DNA of 64,000 nt, taken from the NCBI RefSeq assembly GCF_015710575.1, contig NZ_CP065373.1, positions 5,084,001-5,148,000 of the forward strand, given 5' to 3'. Below the pieces are notes generated by a model, which searched no databases, had not been told where the DNA came from, and saw only the letters and a program-made list of their open reading frames with translations. The stretch's first letter is position 1; each line of letters begins with the position of its first letter. This stretch comes from Mycolicibacterium mengxianglii (GTDB lineage: Bacteria > Actinomycetota > Actinomycetes > Mycobacteriales > Mycobacteriaceae). The position numbers and the translations under genes are program-made. Of this stretch, positions 19,510-28,432 are shown piece by piece.

Positions 19510-21624
19510 CTAGCGCGGCAGGCCCAGCAACCGCTCGCCGGCCACTGTCAGCAGGATCTGTTCGGTGCCACCGGCGATCGTCAGGCATCGGGTGTTCAGG
19601 AAGTACCGCACCTCGGGGCTGTCGACCAGCCCGCCGCCGGGGGTCAGTTCCATCACCCGTTCAGCCAGGGCCTGCCGGTACCGGACGCCGACGAGTTTGC
19701 GCACGCTCGACTGGGCGCCGGGATCGCGTCCCCCGACCGCCATCTCGGCGATCCGCTGATCCAACAGTGAGCCGATCTGCGCCGCAACGATCAACTGTCC
19801 AAGTGAATCCTGTTCGGCCACATCGAGTTCGACATCGCCGACGGCACTCAGCAGGTCCTCCATCCCCTTGTCGAGCTTGCCGCCACCGCCCATCGCCACA
19901 CGTTCATTGGCCAGCGTGGTGCGCGCCAGCGGCCAGCCTCCGTCGACCGGACCCACCACCATCTCGTCGGGCACGAACACCTCATCGAGGAACACCTCGT
20001 TGAACAACGCCTCACCGGTGATCTCGCGCAGCGGGCGGATCAGCAGGCCCGCAGCGCTCATGTCCACCAGGAAATAGGTGATGCCCTTGTGCTTGGGCGC
20101 ATCGGGATTGGTCCGGGCCAGGCACACCGCCCAGTTGGCCTTCTGCGCGTTCGAAGTCCACACCTTCTGACCGGTCAGCAGCCAACCGCCTTCGGTACGA
20201 ACGGCTTTGGTGCGCAACGCGGCGAGATCCGATCCTGCGCCCGGCTCGGAGAACAGCTGGCACCAGTACACCTCGCCCCGCAGCGTGCCCGGGATGAAGC
20301 GTTCGATCTGTTCCGGTGTGCCGTGCTCGAGAATGGTGGGTGCGGCCCACCAGCCGATGGAGATATCGGGGCGGTCGACCTTCGCCGCGGCCAGCTCCTC
20401 GTCGATGAGCAACTGCATCGCCGGGGAGGCGTCGCGGCCATGAGGTGCGGGCCAGTGCGGGGCGTACAGGCCTGCCCTGGCCAGCCCGGCCTGGTGCTGC
20501 TCTTCCGGCAGCTTGGCGACCTCGGCGATATCGGCGGCTATCGCGGCGCGCTGGTCCTCGACCTGGCTGAGGTCGATGCCCAGGCGGCGGCGCAGGCCAC
20601 CGGTGCTGAGTTGGGCGACACGACGCGACCAGGCAGCGCGGCCGCCCAGGAGTTGTCCGATGGCCAGCGCCCGTCGCAGGTACAGATGGGCGTCGTGCTC
20701 CCAGGTGAACCCGATGCCGCCCAGAACCTGGATGCAGTCCTTGGTGTTCTTGATGGCGGCGTCGATACAGGTGGTGGCGGCCACCGCCGCGGCAATGGCC
20801 AGCTGGTCGGCATCGGAATCCGACGCTGCGCGGGCTGCGTCGGAGGCGGTGATCGCGGCCTGCTCGGAGCGCAGCAGCATCTCGGCACACATGTGCTTGA
20901 CGGCCTGGAAGCTGCCGATCGGCTTGCCGAACTGCTCGCGCACCTTCGCGTACTCGGTGGCGGTGTCCAACGTCCAGCGCGCGATGCCCGCCGCTTCGGC
21001 GGCGTACACCGTGGCCACCAGATCGCGGAACCGCCCCGCTGACACCGGCAGTGCGGTGGCCGGAGCCGCGGTGAGGGTGACCCGGCCCAGTGGACGGGAG
21101 AAGTCGGTCGGGGTCAGCAGTTCGACGTCCACCCCACCGGCCGCGGCATCGACCAGCAGCCACTGGTCACCGGCGGGCAGCAGCAACAGCGCGCCGGCGT
21201 CCGCACCGATCACATAGTCGGCACTGCCCGAAGCGGTGCCGTCGTCGAAGGTCAGGTCGGCGGCCAGGGCCAGCCCCGCGAAGCGCTCCCCCGCGGCCAG
21301 GGATTCCAGCAGCGCGGGGTCGTCCACGACCAGGGTGGCCACCGCCGTGGTGGCCACGGGTCCGGGGACCAGGGCCGCCGCCGCTTCGTCGACCATCGTG
21401 CACAGATCGCCGACACTGCCGCCCGCGCCGCCCGCCTCCTCGGGGACCGCCACGCCGAAGAGTCCGAGTTCGGTCAGGCCGGTGAAAACCGACCGCCATG
21501 CATCCGGCTTGCCCTGTTCGATGTCGCGGATTGCCGAGATGACCCCGGAACCAGCCGCCCAGGACTGCACCAAGTCACGTGCAGCTAACAGCTCGGCGGC
21601 CTCCAGGCCAGCAACTCCAGACAC
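19510..21624 (-). CDS. fadE34: Fused acyl-CoA dehydrogenase FadE34 (steroid side chain)
   Basis: A 704-residue protein made of two acyl-CoA dehydrogenase units. Residues 1-340 resemble the short partner type (REQFGKPIGSFQAVKH, GGIGFTWEHDAHLYLRR). Residues 350-704 are a full-type unit with LFSEPGAGSDLAAL, TGQKVWTSNAQ and GGTEQILLTVAGERLLGLPR. It is thus a one-chain version of the paired steroid dehydrogenases; FadE34 (ChsE3) acts on the five-carbon side-chain CoA ester (recalled). The GTG at 21624 was preferred because AAGGAG lies 6 bases upstream; the ATG at 21645 would put that site inside the gene. Confidence 0.92.
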   Translation of the reverse strand: MSGVAGLEAAELLAARDLVQSWAAGSGVISAIRDIEQGKPDAWRSVFTGLTELGLFGVAVPEEAGGAGGSVGDLCTMVDEAAAALVPGPVATTAVATLVVDDPALLESLAAGERFAGLALAADLTFDDGTASGSADYVIGADAGALLLLPAGDQWLLVDAAAGGVDVELLTPTDFSRPLGRVTLTAAPATALPVSAGRFRDLVATVYAAEAAGIARWTLDTATEYAKVREQFGKPIGSFQAVKHMCAEMLLRSEQAAITASDAARAASDSDADQLAIAAAVAATTCIDAAIKNTKDCIQVLGGIGFTWEHDAHLYLRRALAIGQLLGGRAAWSRRVAQLSTGGLRRRLGIDLSQVEDQRAAIAADIAEVAKLPEEQHQAGLARAGLYAPHWPAPHGRDASPAMQLLIDEELAAAKVDRPDISIGWWAAPTILEHGTPEQIERFIPGTLRGEVYWCQLFSEPGAGSDLAALRTKAVRTEGGWLLTGQKVWTSNAQKANWAVCLARTNPDAPKHKGITYFLVDMSAAGLLIRPLREITGEALFNEVFLDEVFVPDEMVVGPVDGGWPLARTTLANERVAMGGGGKLDKGMEDLLSAVGDVELDVAEQDSLGQLIVAAQIGSLLDQRIAEMAVGGRDPGAQSSVRKLVGVRYRQALAERVMELTPGGGLVDSPEVRYFLNTRCLTIAGGTEQILLTVAGERLLGLPR

Positions 21625-21668
21625 CGCACACACTCCTTGTTTCACGGCAGAAGGCCGGTGCGGCCCAC

Positions 21669-21682
21669 TAGAACGTGTTCTA
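21669..21682. promoter_or_regulatory. KstR operator between fadE34 and kstR
   Basis: TAGAACGTGTTCTA is a complete palindrome and a perfect fit to TnnAACnnGTTnnA. It lies 45 bases upstream of the fadE34 GTG and 152 bases upstream of the kstR ATG, so it mainly suits fadE34 control and possibly kstR autoregulation. Confidence 0.88.
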
Positions 21683-21834
21683 ATAGTGCCAGTGATCGAC
21701 CGTCAAGTCGACTGCCGTCACCGCAGTACACAGACGACTCTCACGCGAGTCCCGGGGGCGCGGAGGTGGGCAATTCAGGTCCGCGATGCGTATCGTTTTC
21801 AGTCGGTACGTAAACAGAAGGAGCTGCAGGCCGC

Positions 21835-22521
21835 ATGTCTCAGGCGTCTGTGCCAGCGCACACCAAATCGGACCAACGGTCCGCCGCACAACCGCGTGAG
21901 GTCCTGACCGTGGCAGTGCTCGCCGAGTCCGAACTCGGCTCGGAAGCTCAGCGGGAGCGGCGCAAACGCATCCTCGACGCCACCATGGCCATCGCATCCA
22001 AGGGCGGATACGAGGCCGTGCAGATGCGAGCGGTGGCCGACCGCGCAGACGTCGCCGTCGGCACGCTCTACCGCTACTTCCCGTCGAAGGTGCACCTGCT
22101 GGTCTCGGCGCTCGGCCGTGAGTTCGAACGGATCGACGCCAAGACCGATCGCGCCCCCGTGGCCGGCGGTACCCCGTACGAGCGGCTCAACTTCATGGTC
22201 TCCAAGCTGAACCGGGCGATGCAGCGCAACCCGCTGCTGACCGAGGCGATGACGCGCGCATACGTGTTCGCCGACGCCTCGGCCGCCGGTGAGGTCGATC
22301 ACGTCGAAAAGATCATCGACTCCATGTTCGCGCGCGCCATGGCCGACGGAGAACCGAGCGAAGACCAGTACCACATCGCCAGGGTCATTTCCGATGTATG
22401 GCTGTCGAATCTGCTCGCCTGGCTGACCCGGCGGGCGTCGGCCACCGACGTGAGCAAACGCCTGGACCTCGCGGTGCGGCTGCTGATAGGCAACGGCGAA
22501 GGCGACACTCCTAAGATCTGA
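21835..22521 (+). CDS. kstR: TetR-family cholesterol repressor KstR
   Basis: A 228-residue TetR regulator with helix-turn-helix AVQMRAVADRADVAVGTLYRYF and a ligand domain (TEAMTRAYVFADAS, DVWLSNLLAWLTRR) matching KstR. It represses the upper cholesterol pathway and is released by 3-oxosteroid CoA thioesters (established). An extension of about 30 residues precedes VAVLAESELGSEA, where shorter annotations start. The ATG at 21835 has AGAAGGAG 11 bases upstream. otsB starts 3 bases after its stop. Confidence 0.94.
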   Translation: MSQASVPAHTKSDQRSAAQPREVLTVAVLAESELGSEAQRERRKRILDATMAIASKGGYEAVQMRAVADRADVAVGTLYRYFPSKVHLLVSALGREFERIDAKTDRAPVAGGTPYERLNFMVSKLNRAMQRNPLLTEAMTRAYVFADASAAGEVDHVEKIIDSMFARAMADGEPSEDQYHIARVISDVWLSNLLAWLTRRASATDVSKRLDLAVRLLIGNGEGDTPKI

Positions 22522-22524
22522 CGG

Positions 22525-23268
22525 GTGAGCTTGCCCCAAGACGTCATCGCCGGTCTGACCCGGGTGGCCCAAGTCCCCATCCTGCTCGTGACCTCCGATT
22601 TCGACGGCACACTGGCGCCGATCGTCAACAATCCCGCCGACGCGCGACCGCTCGAGGCCTCGGCTGTGGCGCTACGTGCGCTGGCGGCAGCACCCTCGAC
22701 GTCGGCGGCGCTGATCTCCGGGCGCGCGCTGACCGACCTGGGCACGCTGTCGGGATTGTCCGGTGCGGTCCACCTCGTCGGCAGCCATGGAGCCGAATTC
22801 AACACCGGCTTCGCCCACCAGATCGATGGTGAGCTGCTGCAGAAGATCAACGCCGAGCTCGGCGCCATCGCCGACCGGTATCCCGGCGTCACGGTCGAAC
22901 CCAAACCGGCCAGCGTGGCACTGCATGTCCGCAATGCCGATCCCGCCGACGGTGAGGCAGCGCTGGCCGCGGCCCGCTCGGCATCCACACAATGGAACGC
23001 CCATGCCACCGAAGGCAAGGCGGTGCTGGAGTTCGCGGTGATCACCACTGACAAGGGCGTGGCCATCGACATCCTGCGCGAACGCGAAGGGGCCGACGCC
23101 GTGGTGTTCTTCGGCGACGACGTGACCGACGAGAAGGCCTTCCGCCGGTTGCGCACCGACGATGTGGGGGTCAAGGTCGGCCCCGGGGAGACCGCCGCGC
23201 GTTATCGCGTCTCGTCACCCGAGGACGTCGCGACGGCCCTGCAGTTCCTGGCCGGTTTGCGACGCTAG
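22525..23268 (+). CDS. otsB: Trehalose-6-phosphate phosphatase OtsB
   Basis: A 247-residue HAD-superfamily phosphatase with motif I SDFDGTLAP (nucleophile aspartate), a substrate/cap motif ISGR, a GSHGAE segment typical of OtsB, and motif IV GDDVTDEKAF. It dephosphorylates trehalose-6-phosphate to trehalose in the OtsAB route. It begins with GTG 3 bases after kstR, so the two may share a transcript. This neighbour is also recalled for M. smegmatis, whereas in M. tuberculosis otsB2 is elsewhere. Its TAG overlaps the lacI stop inside a CTAG. Confidence 0.9.
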   Translation: MSLPQDVIAGLTRVAQVPILLVTSDFDGTLAPIVNNPADARPLEASAVALRALAAAPSTSAALISGRALTDLGTLSGLSGAVHLVGSHGAEFNTGFAHQIDGELLQKINAELGAIADRYPGVTVEPKPASVALHVRNADPADGEAALAAARSASTQWNAHATEGKAVLEFAVITTDKGVAIDILREREGADAVVFFGDDVTDEKAFRRLRTDDVGVKVGPGETAARYRVSSPEDVATALQFLAGLRR

Positions 23269-24365
23269 CCGGGCGGACCCACGGTGCGGCCGCGGATCAG
23301 GTCCGTGGGCAGCACGTCGATCACCGGGAGTCCGTCCCGCGGCGGGCTGTGCAGTAAAGCCCCTGCGCGCCTACCCTTTTCGAGGCTCGGCTGGGACACC
23401 GTGGTCAGCCCCCGTTTGATCGCCTCGGGGATGCCGTCGAACCCGGTGACGCTGATCTGCCCCGGAACGTAGACGCCACGGGCACGCAGGTGGTCCATCG
23501 CCGAGATCGCCAACACGTCAGCGGTGCACATCAGTGCGGTGATGCGCGGATTGGTCTGCAGGGCCAGTTCGGCCGCACCCCCGCCGGAAGTGGGCCCGTG
23601 CTCGTAACTCTCGATGATGGTCAGGCCCTTGTCATCCAGACCCGCCGCGCTCATCGCGTCGCAGACCCCACCGATACGCTCGCTCTGCACATGGAAAAGC
23701 TTGGACTCCAACCGATTCGGGTCCGCAACGGTGGCTGACGGATCGCCATCCAGCGGCTCCCTACCCAGCCGCATGGTCAGCAGTCCGATCTCGCGGTGCC
23801 CCAGCCCGATCACGTAATCGGCGAGCTCACGCATCGCCGACCTGTCGTCGATGCACACCATCGAGGTGCCGGGAACATCCCGTGGCTGATCGACCAGCAC
23901 CACCGGCAGCCGACGGTCCAACACCGACTGCAGGTAAGGGTCATCAGCGGAGGCCGAGTACACCACAAAACCGTCGACACCCGCGGACAGCACCGAGCTG
24001 TTCCCCTCGGCCACCGTGCGACTGGGCCCGACGGCGACCATCATCAGGCCCTGGCCGACTTCTTCGCAGGACTCGGCCAGCCCGGCAACGAAGTTCAATG
24101 CGGCCGGATCACTGAACGAATAGGTCAGCGGCTCGGTGGTGACCAGGCCCACCGCGCCGGCCTTGCGGGTGCGCAGCGACCGGGCCACCGGATCAGGCCC
24201 GGCGTAGCCCAACTGCTTGGCGGTGGCGAACACCCGCTCCCGAAGATCGGCCGACAGCTGGTCGGGCCGGTTGTACGCATTGGAGATCGTGGTGCGCGAG
24301 ACCTTGAGCTCGGCGGCCAGTGAAGCCAAAGTCGCCCGTCGGCGCGGAGCGGGGCTTCTGGACAT
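23265..24365 (-). CDS. LacI-family transcriptional regulator
   Basis: A 366-residue LacI/GalR regulator. The N-terminal helix-turn-helix is TLASLAAELKVSRTTISNAYNRP, followed by a periplasmic-binding-protein-like sensor domain (SSVLSAGVDGFVVYS, PDVLAISAMDHLR-type hinge and ITVTGFDG-like IPEAIKRG segment). The ATG at 24365 places the helix-turn-helix first. It lies 11 bases downstream of znuB on the same strand, so it could be read with the transporter operon. Position matches Rv3575c. Effector unknown; a sugar is usual for the family. Confidence 0.86.
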   Translation of the reverse strand: MSRSPAPRRRATLASLAAELKVSRTTISNAYNRPDQLSADLRERVFATAKQLGYAGPDPVARSLRTRKAGAVGLVTTEPLTYSFSDPAALNFVAGLAESCEEVGQGLMMVAVGPSRTVAEGNSSVLSAGVDGFVVYSASADDPYLQSVLDRRLPVVLVDQPRDVPGTSMVCIDDRSAMRELADYVIGLGHREIGLLTMRLGREPLDGDPSATVADPNRLESKLFHVQSERIGGVCDAMSAAGLDDKGLTIIESYEHGPTSGGGAAELALQTNPRITALMCTADVLAISAMDHLRARGVYVPGQISVTGFDGIPEAIKRGLTTVSQPSLEKGRRAGALLHSPPRDGLPVIDVLPTDLIRGRTVGPPG

Positions 24366-24376
24366 GCTCTGTGAGG

Positions 24377-25252
24377 TTAGCCGATGCGGGCCGGGGTTCG
24401 GGTCTCGACCGCCGCACCGGGGCGCTGTGCCACCAACCAGACCACCAGCCACACCAGGCAGACGATCGTGACGATGACGAAACTCGGCGGCAGATCGAAC
24501 ACCGATGACGCCACCAACCCGGCCCATACCGCGAACACCGACAGCGCCGTCGAGACCGCCATCGCCGCGACCGGACGGGCGGTCAGCATGATGGCGGTGG
24601 CCGCGGGCGTCACCACCAGGGCGAACAGCAGCAGCGTGCCGACAGCCTGCACCGCCATGGTGATGGCCAGCCCCAGCAGCGCCATGAAGACCATGGACAG
24701 GGCTCGTACCGGCACCCCTTTGGCCTCTGCCACGTCGGCGTTGACCGAGGCGAACAGCAGGGGACGGAAGATCACGGCGATCGTGGCGGCCAGCACCACG
24801 ACCAGGATGGCGAAGATCGTCAACTGCTCGCGGGTGACGGCCAGCAGATTGCCGAAGAGCACGTTGGTGACGGTGCTGCTGCTCTTGGTCGCCTGGGAGC
24901 TGAAGAACAGGCCCAGCCCGGTGGCGGCCGCCAGCACGGTGCCGGTGGCGATCTCCCGGTCATCGGCCTTCTTGCCCAGCGCGCCGATCACCAGTGCCCC
25001 GCCGATGCAGAACACGCCGAGGCCCAGTGTCACCGGCACTCCGAGCAGCACGGCGCCGGTGGCGCCGGGAAAGCCGATGTGTGCCAGGGCATGTGCGGCG
25101 AACGCGGTGTTGCGGACCACGATGAAATAGCCGATGAGTCCGGCGGCCAGCGCCACCAGTGTGCCGCCGATCAACGCGTTGCGCATGAACGCCGAGGTCA
25201 GGATGTGCCACCAGTTCTCCTGGTAGCCCAGCGCGATCAACTGCGTGCTCAC
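24377..25252 (-). CDS. znuB: Zinc/manganese ABC transporter permease ZnuB
   Basis: A 291-residue polytopic membrane protein of the ABC-3 permease family, with about 8-9 hydrophobic helices. The FAAHALAHIGFPGATGA segment and the later MAVQAVGTLLLFALVVTPAATA are family hallmarks. It forms the channel for a divalent metal delivered by the neighbouring binding protein. The GTG at 25252 directly follows the ATPase stop with no gap. Confidence 0.88.
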   Translation of the reverse strand: MSTQLIALGYQENWWHILTSAFMRNALIGGTLVALAAGLIGYFIVVRNTAFAAHALAHIGFPGATGAVLLGVPVTLGLGVFCIGGALVIGALGKKADDREIATGTVLAAATGLGLFFSSQATKSSSTVTNVLFGNLLAVTREQLTIFAILVVVLAATIAVIFRPLLFASVNADVAEAKGVPVRALSMVFMALLGLAITMAVQAVGTLLLFALVVTPAATAIMLTARPVAAMAVSTALSVFAVWAGLVASSVFDLPPSFVIVTIVCLVWLVVWLVAQRPGAAVETRTPARIG

Positions 25253-26029
25253 CTACACACTCCTCATGTACAGCTCACCCTGCGGCGTGTGCACCACCTG
25301 TACCGAGGTGCCGTAGAGGTGGCTGAGCAGATCCTCGTCGACCACCTCGTTCATCAGGGCGAAGTGGGCGTGGCCGTCGAGCAGGTAGATCGCACTGTCG
25401 AGGACACCCAACAATGGGTTGAGGTCGTGGGCGACCACCAGGATCGTCACCCCGACCTCATCGCGGATCCGGCCCAGCAGTGTCACGATTTCGCGTTGAT
25501 TGCGCAGATCGATGGCGGCCAACGGCTCGTCCAGGATCAGTAGTTGGGGACGGCTGACCAGAGCTTCGGCGATCGCCACGCGCTGACGCTGCCCGCCGGA
25601 GAGCTCTGACAGCCGACGGCCGGCGAACTCGTGTGCCCCGACGGCCGTCATGGTCTCCATGACGCGGCGGCGTTGTTCGGGTGTGGGCGGCGTGAACCCC
25701 CAGCGGTTTCCGATCAGCCCCAGCATCACCGCGTCGCAGGCGCGGATCGCGTTGCCGGCCGCGGCGGCATAGTTCTGCGGTACGTAGCCGATCAGGTCGG
25801 TGGCCGCCCCCGGCGCCCGTCCGAGCACCCGAACGGTGCCCGACGCCACCCGCAGCAGGCCGAGAACCACTTGCAGCAGGGTGGTTTTGCCCGACCCGTT
25901 GGATCCGATGACGGCGGTGATGCCCCCGACCGGAACTTCGAAGGTGCCTTCCGACCAGATCAGCCGCCCGCCGCGCACCACACTGACGTCATCGAAGGCC
26001 AGGGCCGGGCCGGTATCAGTCTCGGACAC
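25253..26029 (-). CDS. znuC: Zinc/manganese ABC transporter ATP-binding protein ZnuC
   Basis: A 258-residue ABC ATPase: Walker A GSNGSGKTT, Q-loop VPQNYAAA, signature LSGGQRQR, Walker B LLILDEP and the H-loop VVAHDL. The GTG at 26029 lies inside the end of znuA and has a CGAGG ribosome site about 6 bases upstream. A longer start at 26077 would overlap znuA by 62 bases and adds no family similarity. Confidence 0.88.
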   Translation of the reverse strand: MSETDTGPALAFDDVSVVRGGRLIWSEGTFEVPVGGITAVIGSNGSGKTTLLQVVLGLLRVASGTVRVLGRAPGAATDLIGYVPQNYAAAAGNAIRACDAVMLGLIGNRWGFTPPTPEQRRRVMETMTAVGAHEFAGRRLSELSGGQRQRVAIAEALVSRPQLLILDEPLAAIDLRNQREIVTLLGRIRDEVGVTILVVAHDLNPLLGVLDSAIYLLDGHAHFALMNEVVDEDLLSHLYGTSVQVVHTPQGELYMRSV

Positions 26030-26933
26030 CGAGTGCCTCGGCGAGCGCTTCCAGTTGTTGCACCTGCCAAGCTTCAAACGTTTCGGCGCCCGGCGCCACC
26101 GTTTCGGTGACCTCGACCACCGGCACGCCGGCCGATTCGGCTGCCGAGCGCAGCTGCTGAGGCACCGAGCCCTCGGTTTGGGTGTTGTAGATCAGCACGT
26201 CGACCGCCTTGTCGTCGAGCAGACGCAGGAACGCGTCGAGGTCGGCAGGCGACGGGTCAGCCTCGGCGGCACTCGAGGTCTGGTAACCGCGGGGGGTGCG
26301 GTTGGTGAGCCCGAGAGCGGCGGCCATGTCGTCGAAGACATTCTCGGTGGCCGCATAGGACTTGTCGGCCGCGCCGGACTTGATGGTGTCGATGGCGTCG
26401 TCGTAGGGCTGCAAGGATTCCGCAAATGCGGCGTTCTGCGCTTCGAAGTAGTCCGCGGCGCCCGGCGCCAGCTCTTTGAGCTGTGCGGTGACCGCGTCGG
26501 CGACGGTGTGCACCGCCGCGGGGCTGTACCAGGCGTGCGGGTTGACCTGGTCGGTGCGCACCGCCTCGATCACCGGGGCCTGGGGCGCGGACGTCGCCGC
26601 CAGCTTGGCCGCCCACTCGTCGTAATGGCCACCGTTGATGACGACCAGCTGTGCACCTTCGAAGGTGACAGCGTCCGAGGGAGCCGGTTCGTAGTCGTGC
26701 GGGTCCACCGATGACGAGGCCAGCACCGTCGTCACGGCAGCGCAGTCTCCACCGAGCTGGGAGACGATGCCACCCCATTGATCGACGCTCACCACGACGT
26801 CGACGGGGGCCACCGGGCACGACCCGCCGTCGTGCTCCGCCGCCGTTTGGTCACCAGCGGAGCACCCCGCCAACAGCATCGGAGCCACCAGCGCCGCCCC
26901 CACAGCGAGCGCGCGGAAGGTCGAGATCACCAT
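26016..26933 (-). CDS. znuA: Zinc/manganese-binding lipoprotein ZnuA
   Basis: A 305-residue cluster A-I metal-binding lipoprotein. The signal peptide ends in the lipobox LLAGC (cysteine 24). Candidate metal ligands are the histidine in SVDPHDYEP, the histidine in VNPHAWYSP and a glutamate in ATENVFDD, where many ZnuA proteins have histidine. The His-rich loop of many zinc-specific members is missing, so manganese is also possible. It heads znuA-znuC-znuB; a Fur-family-like box overlaps its probable promoter. Confidence 0.86.
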   Translation of the reverse strand: MVISTFRALAVGAALVAPMLLAGCSAGDQTAAEHDGGSCPVAPVDVVVSVDQWGGIVSQLGGDCAAVTTVLASSSVDPHDYEPAPSDAVTFEGAQLVVINGGHYDEWAAKLAATSAPQAPVIEAVRTDQVNPHAWYSPAAVHTVADAVTAQLKELAPGAADYFEAQNAAFAESLQPYDDAIDTIKSGAADKSYAATENVFDDMAAALGLTNRTPRGYQTSSAAEADPSPADLDAFLRLLDDKAVDVLIYNTQTEGSVPQQLRSAAESAGVPVVEVTETVAPGAETFEAWQVQQLEALAEALGVRD

Positions 26934-26940
26934 GGCCGGT

Positions 26941-26953
26941 AATGATAACCATT
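26941..26953. promoter_or_regulatory. Fur-family (Zur-like) box at the znuA-bluB divergent promoter
   Basis: AATGATAACCATT is a near palindrome (10 of 13 positions) close in form to Fur-family sites. On the minus strand it contains TATCAT, a good -10 hexamer, whose downstream start point would fall at or next to the znuA ATG at 26933, implying a leaderless message. A repressor here would block znuA and might affect bluB, which starts 39 bases to the right. Confidence 0.55.
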
Positions 26954-26992
26954 TGCAACTAAGCGGCCTAATCGTGCCGCTAGTCTTGCCGG

Positions 26993-27634
26993 GTGACCAA
27001 GCACGCGTTCAGCCCGCAGGAGCGCCAGGCCGTTTACCGGGCCATCACCGAGCGCCGCGACATGCGCCGGTTCGTTCCGGGGGCAGCGATTGCCGACGAC
27101 GTGCTCGGCCGACTGCTCGCAGCCGCACACGCGGCCCCGAGCGTCGGACTGATGCAGCCGTGGCGGTTCATACGCATCACCGACCCCGAGCTGCGTCGCG
27201 ACATCCATGCCCTCGTCGACGACGAGCGCCGCCTCACCGCACACGCCCTCAATGAGCGCGCCGACGAATTCATGGCCCTCAAGGTCGAAGGCATCCTCGA
27301 ATGCGCAGAGGTGTTTGTGGTGTCACTGGCTGACAACCGGTCCGCGCACGTGTTCGGACGCCGCACCCTGCCGCAGATGGACCTGGCGTCGGTGTCGTGC
27401 GCCATCGAGAACCTGTGGCTGGCGGCCAGGGTGGAAGGCCTTGGCATGGGCTGGGTTTCGCTGTTCGACCCGCTGCGGCTCGCCAAGCTGCTCGACATTC
27501 CCGACGACGCTGACCCGGTAGCCATCCTGTGTCTCGGCCCGGTCCCGGAGTTCCCGGAACGCCCGGTGCTGGAGATCGAACACTGGGCATTCGGACGTCC
27601 ACTCGGTGAGTTCCTGACCGAGAACCGGTGGTGA
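26993..27634 (+). CDS. bluB: 5,6-dimethylbenzimidazole synthase BluB
   Basis: A 213-residue nitroreductase-fold enzyme. The start YRAITERRDMRRFVPG, the APSVGLMQPWRFIRI segment and GLGMGWVSLFDP are characteristic of BluB, which breaks down reduced FMN with oxygen to make the lower ligand of vitamin B12. The GTG at 26993 gives a standard length. It is divergent from znuA with only 59 bases between them. Other nitroreductases are possible, but these motifs are quite specific. Confidence 0.9.
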   Translation: MTKHAFSPQERQAVYRAITERRDMRRFVPGAAIADDVLGRLLAAAHAAPSVGLMQPWRFIRITDPELRRDIHALVDDERRLTAHALNERADEFMALKVEGILECAEVFVVSLADNRSAHVFGRRTLPQMDLASVSCAIENLWLAARVEGLGMGWVSLFDPLRLAKLLDIPDDADPVAILCLGPVPEFPERPVLEIEHWAFGRPLGEFLTENRW

Positions 27635-27673
27635 ACAGCACCCGTCGACCGGCACGCGGATAGGCTTGGCGGC

Positions 27674-28432
27674 ATGGCGCACGTCGACCTCAATGCCGAC
27701 CTGGGCGAAGGCTTCGCGATCTGGGACCTGGGCGACGACGACGCCATGCTCGGTCTGGTCACCAGCGCCAATATCGCGTGCGGGTTCCATGCCGGCGACC
27801 CGGCACGACTTGCCAACACCTGCCACGCGGCCGCCGCCGGCGGTGTCCAGATCGGGGCGCAGGTCAGCTACCGGGACCTGGCGGGCTTCGGCCGCCGGTT
27901 CATCGACGTCGAGCCGGCGGAACTGCGCGCCGAGATCATCTACCAGATCGGCGCGCTGGACGCCCTGGCACGGGTGGCGGGATCACGGGTCAGTTATGTC
28001 AAACCCCATGGGGCGCTGTACAACACGATCGTCGATCACCGGCCCCAGGCCCGCGCGGTAGCCCAGGCCGTTCATGACCTGGACCCGCGACTGCCGGTCC
28101 TCGGGTTGTCGGGCTCGGTGTTCTTCGACGAGGCACGGCGCCTCGGCCTGCGGACCGTGGCAGAGGCATTCGCCGACCGTGCCTACACCCCCGAGGGTCG
28201 TCTGTTGTCTCGCCGGGAACCCGGTGCGGTGTTGCACGACCCCGCCCAGATCGCCGCTCGGGTGTCGGACATGGTGGCCAACGGTGAAGTCGAGGCCGTC
28301 GACGGCACCCGCATCACCGTGAGTGTCGAATCCGTTTGTGTGCACGGGGATTCACCTGGCGCAGTGCAGATTGCGGGCGCGGTGCGGGACCGGTTGGTCG
28401 CCGACGGCGTCGAACTGCGGAGGTTCCACTGA
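27674..28432 (+). CDS. pxpA: 5-oxoprolinase subunit A, LamB/YcsF family
   Basis: A 252-residue LamB/YcsF protein with DLNADLGEGF at the start, SANIACGFHAGDP, GAQVSYRDLAGFGRR and VKPHGALYN. PxpA works with PxpB and PxpC in ATP-dependent opening of 5-oxoproline to glutamate (family knowledge). No pxpB or pxpC is nearby, so it is an orphan here. It begins 39 bases after bluB, and its TGA overlaps the next ATG by one base. Confidence 0.88.
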   Translation: MAHVDLNADLGEGFAIWDLGDDDAMLGLVTSANIACGFHAGDPARLANTCHAAAAGGVQIGAQVSYRDLAGFGRRFIDVEPAELRAEIIYQIGALDALARVAGSRVSYVKPHGALYNTIVDHRPQARAVAQAVHDLDPRLPVLGLSGSVFFDEARRLGLRTVAEAFADRAYTPEGRLLSRREPGAVLHDPAQIAARVSDMVANGEVEAVDGTRITVSVESVCVHGDSPGAVQIAGAVRDRLVADGVELRRFH

